The notes beneath the pieces were generated by a model. That model saw only the letters and a program-made list of their open reading frames with translations, did no database searches and was not told the DNA's origin. Source: an uncultured Prevotella sp. (lineage in GTDB: Bacteria > Bacteroidota > Bacteroidia > Bacteroidales > Bacteroidaceae). From it: a stretch of DNA of 15,701 nt. The stretch spans positions 1-15,701 of the forward strand of contig URUK01000048.1 of assembly GCA_900551055.1 (NCBI GenBank), written 5' to 3'. Both the position numbers and the translations under genes were made by a program. Of the stretch, positions 7,321 through 13,948 are shown piece by piece; the stretch's first letter is position 1; each line of letters starts with the position of its first letter.

Positions 7321-7974
7321 CTAAAGATACAGCAGGCTTTCAGGCCCCATGTTGAAAAGCAAATCAAGTATGCTGAGATTCGGCAGGAAGCCGTGCTTGG
7401 CCTCGTACACCTGATAATAGCGGCGCGGAGTGAACGAGGGGTCGGGCAACGGGTGTTTCGGGCGGATGACTTCGCGGAAGTCTGCCGTGCCGTCAAGCCG
7501 TCCGTCGTCCGCCGGAATGTACTCGTCCGTCGTCCCGATGTCGGGAGAAATGCCGATTAAATCGCACATTTTCGCGCATATTTCCATGTTGAAGTCGTAC
7601 AGGAACGTCCACCGCCGCTCGAAAAACGGGCGCACATCATCGGCGTAAAACTCGAAGAACGGCGATTCGCCGTACGCGCTCTGCAGCGCGTTCCAGTGCA
7701 GGTGGCGCCAGTTGCCGTGGTCGCTTATGCGCACGTCCTTCATCATGCACTTCCTGCTTTGCGCCCCGTCGCCGTCAGCCGCGCCGTCAGTGCCGCGCTC
7801 AACGGGCACCGTCAGCGCCTGCACTCCCGCCGTGGTGGCTATCAGGCAGCGGTTGCGGTAGGTCTGTTTGATGAAGCTGTCGTGCGCCTCAACGGCCACA
7901 TTGTCATATCTGTTGAGCTTCTGGTACCACTGTATCGGGGCGAAATACGCCGAAGAAAGAAGTACTTGGGACAT
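7321..7974 (-). CDS. WbqC-like family protein
   Basis: A 217-aa protein with the WbqC family pattern: an N-terminal SSAYFAPIQWYQKL, then NRCLIATTAGVQALTVPVE, a central NWRHLHWNALQSAYGESPFF-type stretch and FEFYADDVRPFF, and a C-terminal NLSILDLLFNMGPES. The family is named after an O-antigen cluster gene, but its biochemical function is unresolved. It is the last gene of the dapB-lepB-signal peptidase-wbqC run, a neighbourhood I recall as common in Bacteroidetes. ATG 7974 is the only start that keeps the conserved N-terminus. A glycine/aspartate-rich insertion (GTDGAADGDGAQ, about 61-72) looks like a species-specific loop. Confidence 0.88.
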   Translation of the reverse strand: MSQVLLSSAYFAPIQWYQKLNRYDNVAVEAHDSFIKQTYRNRCLIATTAGVQALTVPVERGTDGAADGDGAQSRKCMMKDVRISDHGNWRHLHWNALQSAYGESPFFEFYADDVRPFFERRWTFLYDFNMEICAKMCDLIGISPDIGTTDEYIPADDGRLDGTADFREVIRPKHPLPDPSFTPRRYYQVYEAKHGFLPNLSILDLLFNMGPESLLYL

Positions 7975-7982
7975 GGTTTTTT

Positions 7983-8038
7983 AAGAAGTTAAAGGAGTTA
8001 AAGAAGTTATCGCTCGCTGCGCTCGCTTAGAAGTTAAA
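7983..8038. repeat. GAAGTTAAA-type 9-nt periodic repeat with GCGAGCG palindrome
   Basis: AGAAGTTAA, AGGAGTTAA and AGAAGTTAT follow one another at 9-nt spacing. A GC-rich near-palindrome (CGCTCGCTGCGCTCGC) and another AGAAGTTAAAG come next. It lies between the signal-peptidase paralog and wbqC. A diverged copy in the opposite orientation is at the left edge of the window. Confidence 0.65.
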
Positions 8039-8072
8039 GCCATTACCTTTGCTATTAACTCCCATCAGCATT

Positions 8073-8099
8073 CCCTCCCTCGGGAGGGTTAGGGAGGGG
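8073..8099 (+). repeat. G4/hairpin repeat, copy A
   Basis: CCCTCCC pairs with GGGAGGG (7-bp stem) and the right half continues TTAGGGAGGGG, giving four G-runs of at least three. It lies between the signal-peptidase paralog and wbqC, directly after the paralog's stop. Confidence 0.8.
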
Positions 8100-8103
8100 C
8101 GTC

Positions 8104-8145
8104 CTATGGCTTATTGGCCTTATAAGCCTCATTGGTCTTATTCCG
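8104..8145. repeat. 9-nt periodic repeat inside the paralog's 3' end
   Basis: GCTTATTGG, CCTTATAAG, CCTCATTGG and TCTTATTCC follow at exact 9-nt spacing. The unit resembles that at 11561-11595. It is translated as the last residues of the signal-peptidase paralog (NKTNEAYKANKP). Confidence 0.6.
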
Positions 8146-8820
8146 CCTCGCAAATATCAATAAGCTAAAGCATATCAAGCTCCCTCCCTCGGGAGGGTTG
8201 GGGAGGGGCCAAACCCTCACCACTACCCTGCCAACCACATGGTTCTCAGGCACCAACATTCCCTTAACCCCTGTTTGCGCTGCGCCTTGCCGTGAAGGCT
8301 CAAGCCAGTAGTAGTCGTAGGCGAGCGTGGCGCACTCCGTCCTGCGTCCGTCCACATACAGACGACCTTGCCGGATGTAAGCCTTGCGCCCTTCATACAT
8401 ATTATATATCCGGCACAGCATGGCGATGTTGCCTGCCGTTACAGTGATGTGCCGCCCCTTTCCCGGCACTACAAGCGTTGCGTTGCCAGCCCTTACGGTG
8501 TCGCCCGGCACGCCTTTGCAGTAGTAGGCCATGGCTTTCCGGCGACTTACTGGCCGCGCGGTGTCCGCCGGATTGTTGAACACCACAAGCTCGCCCCTCT
8601 CCACCGGACGTGCCACCCACCTTACGTAGCGGAACATCTTGCCTCCTCCCGTGCGCAGGCCATAGCTCCAGCGGTTCACCAATACACGGTCGCCGTCGGC
8701 AAAGGCAGGCTCAAGGGCCGTACCCCTAACCGTGTAAACAGTGAACGCCAAGGCGCGGAAAGCCAACATCAGCAAGATTGTGACCGTCAGCGCCATCACA
8801 AACTTGAGCGCACATTTCAT
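8104..8820 (-). CDS. Signal peptidase I paralog, catalytically degenerate
   Basis: A 238-aa S26-family protein with an N-terminal membrane segment (about 6-28). Matched to the LepB encoded next door, the S26 boxes are recognisable but broken. The catalytic Ser region, normally G-x-SM-x-P, reads GTALEP with Ala35 (codon GCC, one base from the serine codon TCC). The general-base Lys, six residues before the PG of box D, is Tyr99; the nearest lysine, K102, is displaced by three. Box E, GDNRxxSxDSR in LepB, is EPSRQGAAQTG (174-184). The GDRVLVNR, PGD and VPENHVVG parts persist. It is probably a non-proteolytic pseudoenzyme, perhaps a LepB partner; that role is inferred. The S26-like part ends at Trp204, and residues 205-238 are encoded entirely by intergenic repeats (copy B of the G4/hairpin family, then the 9-nt repeat). 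Confidence 0.8.
   Translation of the reverse strand: MKCALKFVMALTVTILLMLAFRALAFTVYTVRGTALEPAFADGDRVLVNRWSYGLRTGGGKMFRYVRWVARPVERGELVVFNNPADTARPVSRRKAMAYYCKGVPGDTVRAGNATLVVPGKGRHITVTAGNIAMLCRIYNMYEGRKAYIRQGRLYVDGRRTECATLAYDYYWLEPSRQGAAQTGVKGMLVPENHVVGRVVVRVWPLPNPPEGGSLICFSLLIFARRNKTNEAYKANKP
8179..8208 (+). repeat. G4/hairpin repeat, copy B (within coding sequence)
   Basis: GCTCCCTCCCTCGGGAGGG followed by TTGGGGAGGGG. Read on the minus strand it encodes PLPNPPEGGS, residues 205-214 of the signal-peptidase paralog. Base 8208 is exactly the first base of codon 205. Confidence 0.85.
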
Positions 8821-8828
8821 ATTTTAGT

Positions 8829-8985
8829 TGACAAGTGGACGAGTGACGAGCAGACAAGACAATTACATTTATTGACAGATTGGCAAACAATAAACCAGCT
8901 ATGCAAACTTCCTTGCCTGCTTGTCCCTTGTCTCTTGTCTGCTCGTCCCTTTATCCTTGTCTACTTGTCCCTTGTCCACTTGTCT
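8829..8985. repeat. ACAAGTGG-type short-period repeats in inverted orientation
   Basis: On the plus strand 8829-8857 reads GACAAGTGGACGAGTGACGAG then CAGACAAG. About 55 nt later, 8912-8985 carries the complementary type (CTTGTCTACTTGTCCCTTGT, CCACTTGTCTGC) in units of 7-8 nt. The two blocks form an imperfect inverted repeat filling the gap between lepB and the signal-peptidase paralog. Confidence 0.65.
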
Positions 8986-8986
8986 G

Positions 8987-10414
8987 CTATTTAATGTCGT
9001 CCACCATCCTGAACAACCTGTTCCAGCGTATACCGGAGAAGCCGCCGCGGTCCGGGTCGCTGCTCCACCAGATGAAGATAGGCTTGCCCACGACGTGGTC
9101 TTCAGGCACAAAGCCCCAGTAACGGCTGTCGGCGGAGTTGTGGCGGTTGTCGCCCATCATCCAGTAATAGTCCATCTTGAACGTGTACCGGTCGGTTTCC
9201 TTGCCGTTGATGAATATCTTTCCGTCCTTCACTTGCAGGTCGTTGCCCTCGTAAACGCGGATGGGACGCTCGTAAACGGCTATGTTCTGCATCGTCAGCC
9301 GCACCGACTCGCCCTTCTTCGGTATCCACACGGGGCCGTAGTTGTCACGAGTCCAACCGGTGTTGGCGTTCAGCGGATATACGTCTCCAGTTATAGTGTC
9401 GGTGTTCAGGCGTATGCTCTCGACGATGTCCTTGCGCTTCTGCAGCGCGTCAACCGCCCTCTTCGTCAGCGGCATGTAGCCGCTCTGGTTCAGGCTGGTA
9501 AGGTCTTCCATGCTTATGCCAAGCTCCTGAAGCATCTCCTCGGGAATAGGCTGCACCAGTTTGACGTAATATGTGTACTGCACATTATCCGGTTCCTTGT
9601 TCGGTTTGCCGTCAAGGTAGACGATGCGGTTCTTTATCTGCAGCGTCTGTCCGGGCAAACCGACACACCGTTTCACGTAGTTCTCGCGGCGGTCCACCGG
9701 CCTTGTGATTACCTTTCCGTACTCGGCGGAGTTCTCAAGGATATACTGCCGCCCGGTGGAATACACCTTCTGATACCAGTCATACTGCTCCTGGGGGGTG
9801 AGTTTCGCCATGTCCGGCCGGTAGTCGAGCAGCTGGCTGCCGAACGAATAGCACATCTGGTAGTAGTCGGCGGCCTGGTAACGCTCGTTGCTTACAAGCG
9901 TGTCGCCGGCCGGATAGTTGAACACCACGATGTCGTTAAGCTCGACATGGCCGAGACCTTTCACCCGGCGGTAGTCCCATTTGGGCCATTCTATGTACGA
10001 CTTGCAGTTAAGCACGGGCAGGGTGTGCTGCGTCAGGGGCATGGTGAGCGGCGTTTCGGGTATGCGCGGGCCGTAGCTCACCTTGCTTACGAAGAGGTAA
10101 TCGCCCGTAAGCAGCGACTTCTCCAGCGACGACGAGGGTATCACGTAGTTCTGGAAGAAGAACAGGTTGATGAAGTAAACGGCCACGAGGGCGAACACTA
10201 TGGCGTCGACCCACGACATGATGAAGCGCACCGGCGGCTCGGAGTTTTTCCACCATTGCCACTTTATCTTCTTGGTTATGTACACGTCGTAGATGAACGG
10301 CACGACAAGCAGCCCCCACCAGCTCTTCACCCAGAGCAGGAAGAGGAGGTAAAGCACGAGCACCGTAATGCACTTTGCCCACTGCTTTTTCATATTAAGT
10401 TGTTTCTTTTCCAT
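8987..10414 (-). CDS. lepB: Signal peptidase I (LepB), long Bacteroidetes form
   Basis: A 475-aa inner-membrane serine protease that removes signal peptides from exported proteins. Two or three N-terminal hydrophobic segments (TVLVLYLLFLLWV; VDAIVFALVAVYFI) precede the catalytic region. The Ser box is VIPSSSLEKSLLTGDYLFVS, with the nucleophile about Ser96. The Lys box is NYVKRCVGLPGQTLQIKN (about Lys248). Box E, GDNRHNSADSRYWGFVP, begins near residue 421. An insert of about 150 residues separates the first two boxes, typical of Bacteroidetes LepB and the reason for its length. The open frame runs upstream to 10516 through a repeat and should not be used. I chose ATG 10414; ATG 10393 (MKKQWAKC) is an equally possible start, since an imperfect TACCTTCG box lies only 5 nt before 10414. 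A 558-aa plus-strand frame across this gene is a shadow. Confidence 0.95.
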   Translation of the reverse strand: MEKKQLNMKKQWAKCITVLVLYLLFLLWVKSWWGLLVVPFIYDVYITKKIKWQWWKNSEPPVRFIMSWVDAIVFALVAVYFINLFFFQNYVIPSSSLEKSLLTGDYLFVSKVSYGPRIPETPLTMPLTQHTLPVLNCKSYIEWPKWDYRRVKGLGHVELNDIVVFNYPAGDTLVSNERYQAADYYQMCYSFGSQLLDYRPDMAKLTPQEQYDWYQKVYSTGRQYILENSAEYGKVITRPVDRRENYVKRCVGLPGQTLQIKNRIVYLDGKPNKEPDNVQYTYYVKLVQPIPEEMLQELGISMEDLTSLNQSGYMPLTKRAVDALQKRKDIVESIRLNTDTITGDVYPLNANTGWTRDNYGPVWIPKKGESVRLTMQNIAVYERPIRVYEGNDLQVKDGKIFINGKETDRYTFKMDYYWMMGDNRHNSADSRYWGFVPEDHVVGKPIFIWWSSDPDRGGFSGIRWNRLFRMVDDIK

Positions 10415-10451
10415 ATAGTCGAAGGTATAACTTCCACCACCGCACCACCTG

Positions 10452-10483
10452 ACACCCACCCCAACCCTCCCGAAGGGAGGGAG
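10452..10483 (-). repeat. G4/hairpin repeat, copy C
   Basis: The G-rich strand is minus. The plus strand reads ACACCCACCCCAACCCTCCC then GAAGGGAGGGAG. It lies in the dapB-lepB gap, inverted relative to copy D 47 nt away. An ATGCTTTTGC follows at 10490-10499, as it does after copy E. Confidence 0.85.
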
Positions 10484-10530
10484 TTTGAAATGCTTTTGCC
10501 AATAGGAGATAACCAAAAAATGGTAGCCAA

Positions 10531-10561
10531 GCTCCCTCCCTTCGGGAGGGTTGGGGTGGGT
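10531..10561 (+). repeat. G4/hairpin repeat, copy D
   Basis: GCTCCCTCCCTTCGGGAGGG followed by TTGGGGTGGGT, directly after the dapB stop on the minus strand. It is complementary to copy C, so C and D could pair as a long stem in the dapB-lepB transcript. Confidence 0.85.
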
Positions 10562-10586
10562 GTAAGGTCTGGTGTCTGTTTTTTTG

Positions 10587-11342
10587 TCAGAACTTAAACA
10601 TGTCGCCGATGGTCAGCAGGCCGCTGTGCTCCTTGGTATATTCGGCTGCCAGCACCGCGCCGAGGGCGAAGCCCTTGCGCGAATGGGCGTCATGCGTTAT
10701 GGTTATGCAGTCGGCCTCGCTGTCGTAGGTTATGGTGTGTATACCCGGCACCTCGCCGCGGCGCACGCTGTTTACAGGCACTTCGTCGGCGGCATACTTG
10801 CCGTTGCCCTCCGTAGTGCCGTCGGCGGCCACCGTAATGCCTTTCACCCAGCGGCTCTTGCGGTCGAGACTGTCCACTATCTCCTCTGCCAGCGTGATGG
10901 CGGTGCCGCTCGGAGCGTCGAGCTTATGCACGTGGTGGGTCTCCTCAATGCTCACTTCGTACTGCGGAAAACCGTTCATTATCTTCGCCAGATAGCGGTT
11001 CACGGCGGAGAAGATGGCAACGCCCACGCTGAAGTTGGACGCCCAGAAGAGCGTCTTGCCTTCCTCCGAGCACATGCGTCGCACGTCGTCGCCGTGCTCC
11101 TTCATCCATCCCGTAGAGCCTGAAACCACCTTCACGCCCTTTGCGAAGGCTTTAAGATAGTTGCCGTAAGCAGCCGTCGGATTGGTAAACTCTATTGCCA
11201 CATCGGCCGAAGCGAACTCGGCGGAGTCGAAATCCTGCTGGTTGTCAACGTCGATTATACAAACAATGTCATGGCCGCGGCCACGGGCAATCTGCTCAAT
11301 CATCTTGCCCATCTTGCCGTAACCTATCAAAGCGATTTTCAT
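10587..11342 (-). CDS. dapB: 4-hydroxy-tetrahydrodipicolinate reductase
   Basis: A 251-aa cytosolic enzyme that reduces 4-hydroxy-tetrahydrodipicolinate with NAD(P)H in the diaminopimelate/lysine pathway, feeding peptidoglycan and protein synthesis. It has the N-terminal dinucleotide loop GYGKMG (7-12), FTNPTAA and VVSGSTGW (72-79), and the catalytic signature EETHHVHKLDAPSGTA (133-148), with His136 and Lys140 matching the general acid and the substrate-binding lysine of the family. SVRRGEVPGIHTI near the C-terminus is also conserved. The length is near the usual 240-270. It heads the dapB-lepB-paralog-wbqC run. TACCTTTG at 11366-11373 gives a short leader. Confidence 0.97.
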   Translation of the reverse strand: MKIALIGYGKMGKMIEQIARGRGHDIVCIIDVDNQQDFDSAEFASADVAIEFTNPTAAYGNYLKAFAKGVKVVSGSTGWMKEHGDDVRRMCSEEGKTLFWASNFSVGVAIFSAVNRYLAKIMNGFPQYEVSIEETHHVHKLDAPSGTAITLAEEIVDSLDRKSRWVKGITVAADGTTEGNGKYAADEVPVNSVRRGEVPGIHTITYDSEADCITITHDAHSRKGFALGAVLAAEYTKEHSGLLTIGDMFKF

Positions 11343-11365
11343 TTTGCAAAAAGTTTAATCTGTGG

Positions 11366-11392
11366 CAAAGGTAATGCAAATTAGCGAGACAA
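11366..11392 (-). promoter_or_regulatory. Putative dapB promoter
   Basis: On the minus strand, TACCTTTG (11366-11373) with a TTG 16 nt upstream (11390-11392) and a leader of roughly 15-20 nt to ATG 11342. It probably drives the whole four-gene cluster. Confidence 0.6.
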
Positions 11393-11442
11393 GGAAACGA
11401 AATGTAATAAAAATAGTGAACACCCGACACAAGCAAACCTCA

Positions 11443-11473
11443 CACCCACCCCAACCCTCCCGAAGGGAGGGAG
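11443..11473 (-). repeat. G4/hairpin repeat, copy E
   Basis: The plus strand reads CACCCACCCCAACCCTCCCG then AAGGGAGGGAG; the minus strand carries the G-quadruplex motif. It lies upstream of the dapB promoter and directly before the 22-nt tandem repeats. Confidence 0.85.
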
Positions 11474-11478
11474 CTTAG

Positions 11479-11567
11479 TATGCTTTTGCTACTTGACTTA
11501 TATGCTTTTGCTACTTGACTTGTATGCTTTTGCTACTTGGCTTACACGCTTTTGTCCATTGGCCTTA
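11479..11567. repeat. 22-nt tandem repeat, three close units plus one degenerate
   Basis: Units start at 11479, 11501 and 11523, each beginning TATGCTTTTGCTACTTG and ending CTT(A/G). A degenerate fourth unit at 11545 begins CACGCTTTTGTCC. The same TATGCTTTTGC-like core follows G4/hairpin copy C at 10490. No reading frame fits it. Confidence 0.8.
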
Positions 11568-11640
11568 TCGGTCTTATCAGCCTTATTTGTCCTATTCAAC
11601 CGAATAAGGCAGATAAGCCGAATGCGGCTGATAAGCCTTT
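11561..11640. repeat. CTTAT-type 9-nt periodic repeat with inverted half
   Basis: CCTTATCGG, TCTTATCAG, CCTTATTTG and TCCTATTCA follow at 9-nt spacing (about 11563-11598). A complementary-type stretch follows (GAATAAGGC, AGATAAGCC, TGATAAGCC, to 11637), so the block could fold back. It is related to 8104-8145. Confidence 0.6.
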
Positions 11641-11696
11641 GAATAGCCGTGGAGCCGCCACTCCGTAACTCCCTGATTATCAACGCCCTGCCAATA

Positions 11697-11780
11697 TGCC
11701 GTCTTTTAGCCTGCAAAAGGCCGTCTTTTACAAGCTAAAAGGCCATCAATCGCACGCCAAAAGGTGGCCTTTCGCAACAC
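11697..11780. repeat. AAAAGGCC palindromic element, copy 3
   Basis: It contains CTTTTAGC (11703-11710) pairing with GCTAAAAG (11734-11741), a GCAAAAGGCCGTCTTTTAC core identical to copy 2, and AAAAGGTGGCCTTTCGC at its right end. It lies between the divergent dapB and PCMD genes. Confidence 0.75.
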
Positions 11781-11804
11781 CGTTCATCCTTCAAGGCACA
11801 TCAA

Positions 11805-11834
11805 GCTCCCTCCCTTCGGGAGGGTTGGGGTGGG
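11805..11834 (+). repeat. G4/hairpin repeat, copy F
   Basis: GCTCCCTCCCTTCGGGAGGG followed by TTGGGGTGGG. It is inverted relative to copy E, about 330 nt away, in the dapB-PCMD divergent gap. Confidence 0.85.
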
Positions 11835-11870
11835 CCTTAGGTGGTTAAGGGGTGGGTCTTAGGTGGTTAA
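11829..11870. repeat. Two-unit GGTGGGYCTTAGGTGGTTAA direct repeat
   Basis: Two consecutive units of about 21 nt differ mainly by C/T in the GGG(C/T)CTTAGG part. With copy F the G-rich tract extends to about 11866, ending about 70 nt before the PCMD promoter. Confidence 0.6.
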
Positions 11871-11938
11871 TTGGCGAGTATTGTTCCCGTGTCTTTTTAC
11901 AAAAACCATCTTTAAATTGCACACTTATTGCCTTAAAA

Positions 11939-11970
11939 TTTTGCAAAAAACGATTTTTCGTTTACCTTTG
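11939..11970 (+). promoter_or_regulatory. Putative promoter of the PCMD operon
   Basis: TTTTG (11939-11943) and TACCTTTG (11963-11970) are separated by 19 nt, the same arrangement as at crcB. The leader to ATG 12000 would be about 23 nt and is AT-rich. Confidence 0.7.
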
Positions 11971-11999
11971 CACCCAATTTCTCACATTATATAATATAT

Positions 12000-13175
12000 A
12001 TGAAGATTTACCACCTGCTGCTCGGCGCGGCCTTCAGCCTTTCTTTCTCGTCCTGCTTCAAGGACGAACCGCTTAACGCCGAATGCGACATCGAGCAGGC
12101 TTACGTCCACCTTGACAACCCCACCGACGTGTTCTTCGCTCCAAGCGACACGCTAATAGAAGTGCTGTCGAACGCCAACGACATCGTTTTCGAAGTAAAA
12201 GACGGCGTTGACGTGTCTGCAATGGACCCGCAATTCCGCCTCACAGAAGGCGCGACGGTAAGCCCTGAAAGCGGAAGCACGCACGACTTCTCGAACGGCA
12301 ACGCCGTTGTTTACACCGTAACGTCGCAGGACGGCGAGTGGACGCGCACGTACAACGTGTCGTTCCGCGAGGCATACAATACCACAGAGTACGACTTTGA
12401 GAACACACGACTCGTTGACGGAATAAACAACAGCCAGTATTACGCATGGAGCGACCTCTCGTCGACAGGCGAATGGCTTGGCAACTGGGCCACAGGCAAC
12501 CCCGGCTTCAACATAAGCGCGCAGTTTACGAGCGGAAGCGTGCCGGCAGACGAATACCCCTCGTCGCCTGTAAGCGACGGACACAGCGGCCGTGGAGTGA
12601 AGCTCGAGACGATGAGCACAGACGATTTCGGCAGCATAGTCCACATGGGCATAGCCGCAGGCAACCTCTTCATCGGCGAATTTGACGCCAGCAAGGCGTT
12701 GAGCGGAACTGAAGGTGCAATGCAGGCCACCCAGTTCGGCCGTACATTCAACCAGGAGCCGCTGCAGTTTACAGGATGGTATAAGTACAAATCGGGCGGC
12801 CAGTGCGTTGACGGCGACCGCAACCCGATAGCCGACACATACGACCAAGGCGACATATACGCCGTGCTTTACCGCAACCAAGACGCCGAGGGCAACGCTT
12901 TTTACCTGCACGGCGACGACGTGAAAACCAGCTCGCAGATTGTCGCAATAGCCCAGGTGGAGAATGTTACCGACGTTGACGAATGGACGGAATTCATCGT
13001 TGACTTCGACTATCGCCAACAAATCGACTACGAACTGCTGCGCAACCGCGGCTACAACCTCGCCGTAGTGTTCACATCGAGCATCGATGGAGCAACTTTC
13101 AAGGGAGCACTTGGCAGCACGCTATACATCGACGAAGTTAAAGTTATATGCGCAGAACAAACCGAACAGCCATGA
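12000..13175 (+). CDS. PCMD domain-containing lipoprotein
   Basis: A 391-aa lipoprotein. The N-terminus MKIYHLLLGAAFSLSFSSC ends in a lipobox-like FSSC, placing the lipidated Cys at 19. Residues about 30-125 look like an immunoglobulin-like domain (VYTVTSQDGEWTRTYNVSF), common at the start of Bacteroidetes surface lipoproteins. The rest (about 130-385) fits the PCMD domain (putative carbohydrate metabolism domain): DFENTRLVDG, a WGNWATGN-like GEWLGNWATGNPG, GRGVKLETM, FTGWYKYKSGG, DQGDIYAVLYRNQDAEGN and a C-terminal GSTLYIDEVKV. The family folds like a carbohydrate-binding jelly-roll; no enzymatic activity is established. It is the first gene of the operon, and its TGA overlaps the next ATG (ATGA, 13172-13175), indicating translational coupling. 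It is probably displayed at the cell surface. Confidence 0.88.
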   Translation: MKIYHLLLGAAFSLSFSSCFKDEPLNAECDIEQAYVHLDNPTDVFFAPSDTLIEVLSNANDIVFEVKDGVDVSAMDPQFRLTEGATVSPESGSTHDFSNGNAVVYTVTSQDGEWTRTYNVSFREAYNTTEYDFENTRLVDGINNSQYYAWSDLSSTGEWLGNWATGNPGFNISAQFTSGSVPADEYPSSPVSDGHSGRGVKLETMSTDDFGSIVHMGIAAGNLFIGEFDASKALSGTEGAMQATQFGRTFNQEPLQFTGWYKYKSGGQCVDGDRNPIADTYDQGDIYAVLYRNQDAEGNAFYLHGDDVKTSSQIVAIAQVENVTDVDEWTEFIVDFDYRQQIDYELLRNRGYNLAVVFTSSIDGATFKGALGSTLYIDEVKVICAEQTEQP

Positions 13176-13924
13176 AGAAAGCTATATTCACCATAATCCT
13201 GGCCGCCCTGACGGCCACGCAGGCAGGAGCGTTCCGCCTGTTCGACGGCCTTACGTACAACCTACGCTTCGGCTACAGCATAGGAGGCACAGCCCCGATG
13301 GGCATGCCCGCCACCATCAGAAGCCTCGACAAGTTCACACTTACGCCGAGCTTCAACCTCGGTCTCGGCGTTTACCGCGACTTCAACGAGCACTGGGGAC
13401 TCACCACCGGCATATACCTTGAGAACAAGGGAATGAAGGTCGAGTCTACCGTTAAGAACTACCACATGGCCTTTGTACGTGGAAGCCAGCGGCTTGAGGG
13501 CAACTTCACCGGCGGCGTAAGCATCGACGTGGAGCAGTGGATGCTTACACTTCCGCTGCTTGCCACCTACGCCGTGAACAACAACCTGCACATAAAGCTC
13601 GGCCCATACCTGTCGTACATCAACTCGCCCAAGTTCACCGGCGATGCCTACGGCGGTTACATACGCGTCGGCGACCCTACAGGACAGAAGGTATATGTAG
13701 GCACCGAGGACGGCAGTCGCGGCGTTTACGACTTCTCCGACTCGATGCGCTCGTGGCAGTTCGGCATGTTGGCCGGCGTTGACTGGTACTTCCACCGCCA
13801 CTGGGGCGTGTTCGCCGACGTGTCGTGGGGCTTCACCGACATCTTCGACGCCGACTTCGACACCATCGAACAGAACCTCTACCCCATCTATGGGACAATA
13901 GGTATTAGTTACAGAATTAAATAA
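13172..13924 (+). CDS. Outer-membrane beta-barrel protein (porin/PorT-like)
   Basis: About 250 aa. The signal peptide MKKAIFTIILAALTATQAGA is followed by alternating-residue beta strands typical of a small outer-membrane barrel: RFGYSIGG, FNLGLGVYRDFNEHWGL, GIYLENKGMKVES, LTLPLLATYAV, LHIKLGPYLSYI, FGMLAGVDWYFHRHWGVFADVSWGF and YGTIGISYRIK at the C-terminus. The pattern, ending in an aromatic/basic strand, fits the OmpA-like/PorT-like 'outer membrane protein beta-barrel' families of Bacteroidetes. An in-frame upstream ATG at 13148 lies within the previous gene. The start at 13172 is preferred because it yields the signal peptide and an ATGA overlap. The function is unknown; its position suggests a membrane partner for the flanking surface proteins. 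Confidence 0.85.
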   Translation: MKKAIFTIILAALTATQAGAFRLFDGLTYNLRFGYSIGGTAPMGMPATIRSLDKFTLTPSFNLGLGVYRDFNEHWGLTTGIYLENKGMKVESTVKNYHMAFVRGSQRLEGNFTGGVSIDVEQWMLTLPLLATYAVNNNLHIKLGPYLSYINSPKFTGDAYGGYIRVGDPTGQKVYVGTEDGSRGVYDFSDSMRSWQFGMLAGVDWYFHRHWGVFADVSWGFTDIFDADFDTIEQNLYPIYGTIGISYRIK

Positions 13925-13948
13925 CCAAACAAAAAGAAAGGATAATTT

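Noticed and set aside
8044..8051. A plus-strand TACCTTTG box in the wbqC-paralog gap as a promoter.
   Set aside because: No plus-strand gene follows, no matching -33 element is present, and it would only make antisense RNA to the paralog. The motif is short enough to occur by chance.
8921..10597. A 558-aa plus-strand open frame across lepB, longer than lepB itself.
   Set aside because: It lies antisense to an unmistakable LepB, runs through repeats at both ends and has low-complexity His/Val-rich translation typical of GC-biased antisense shadows. No promoter or family match was seen.
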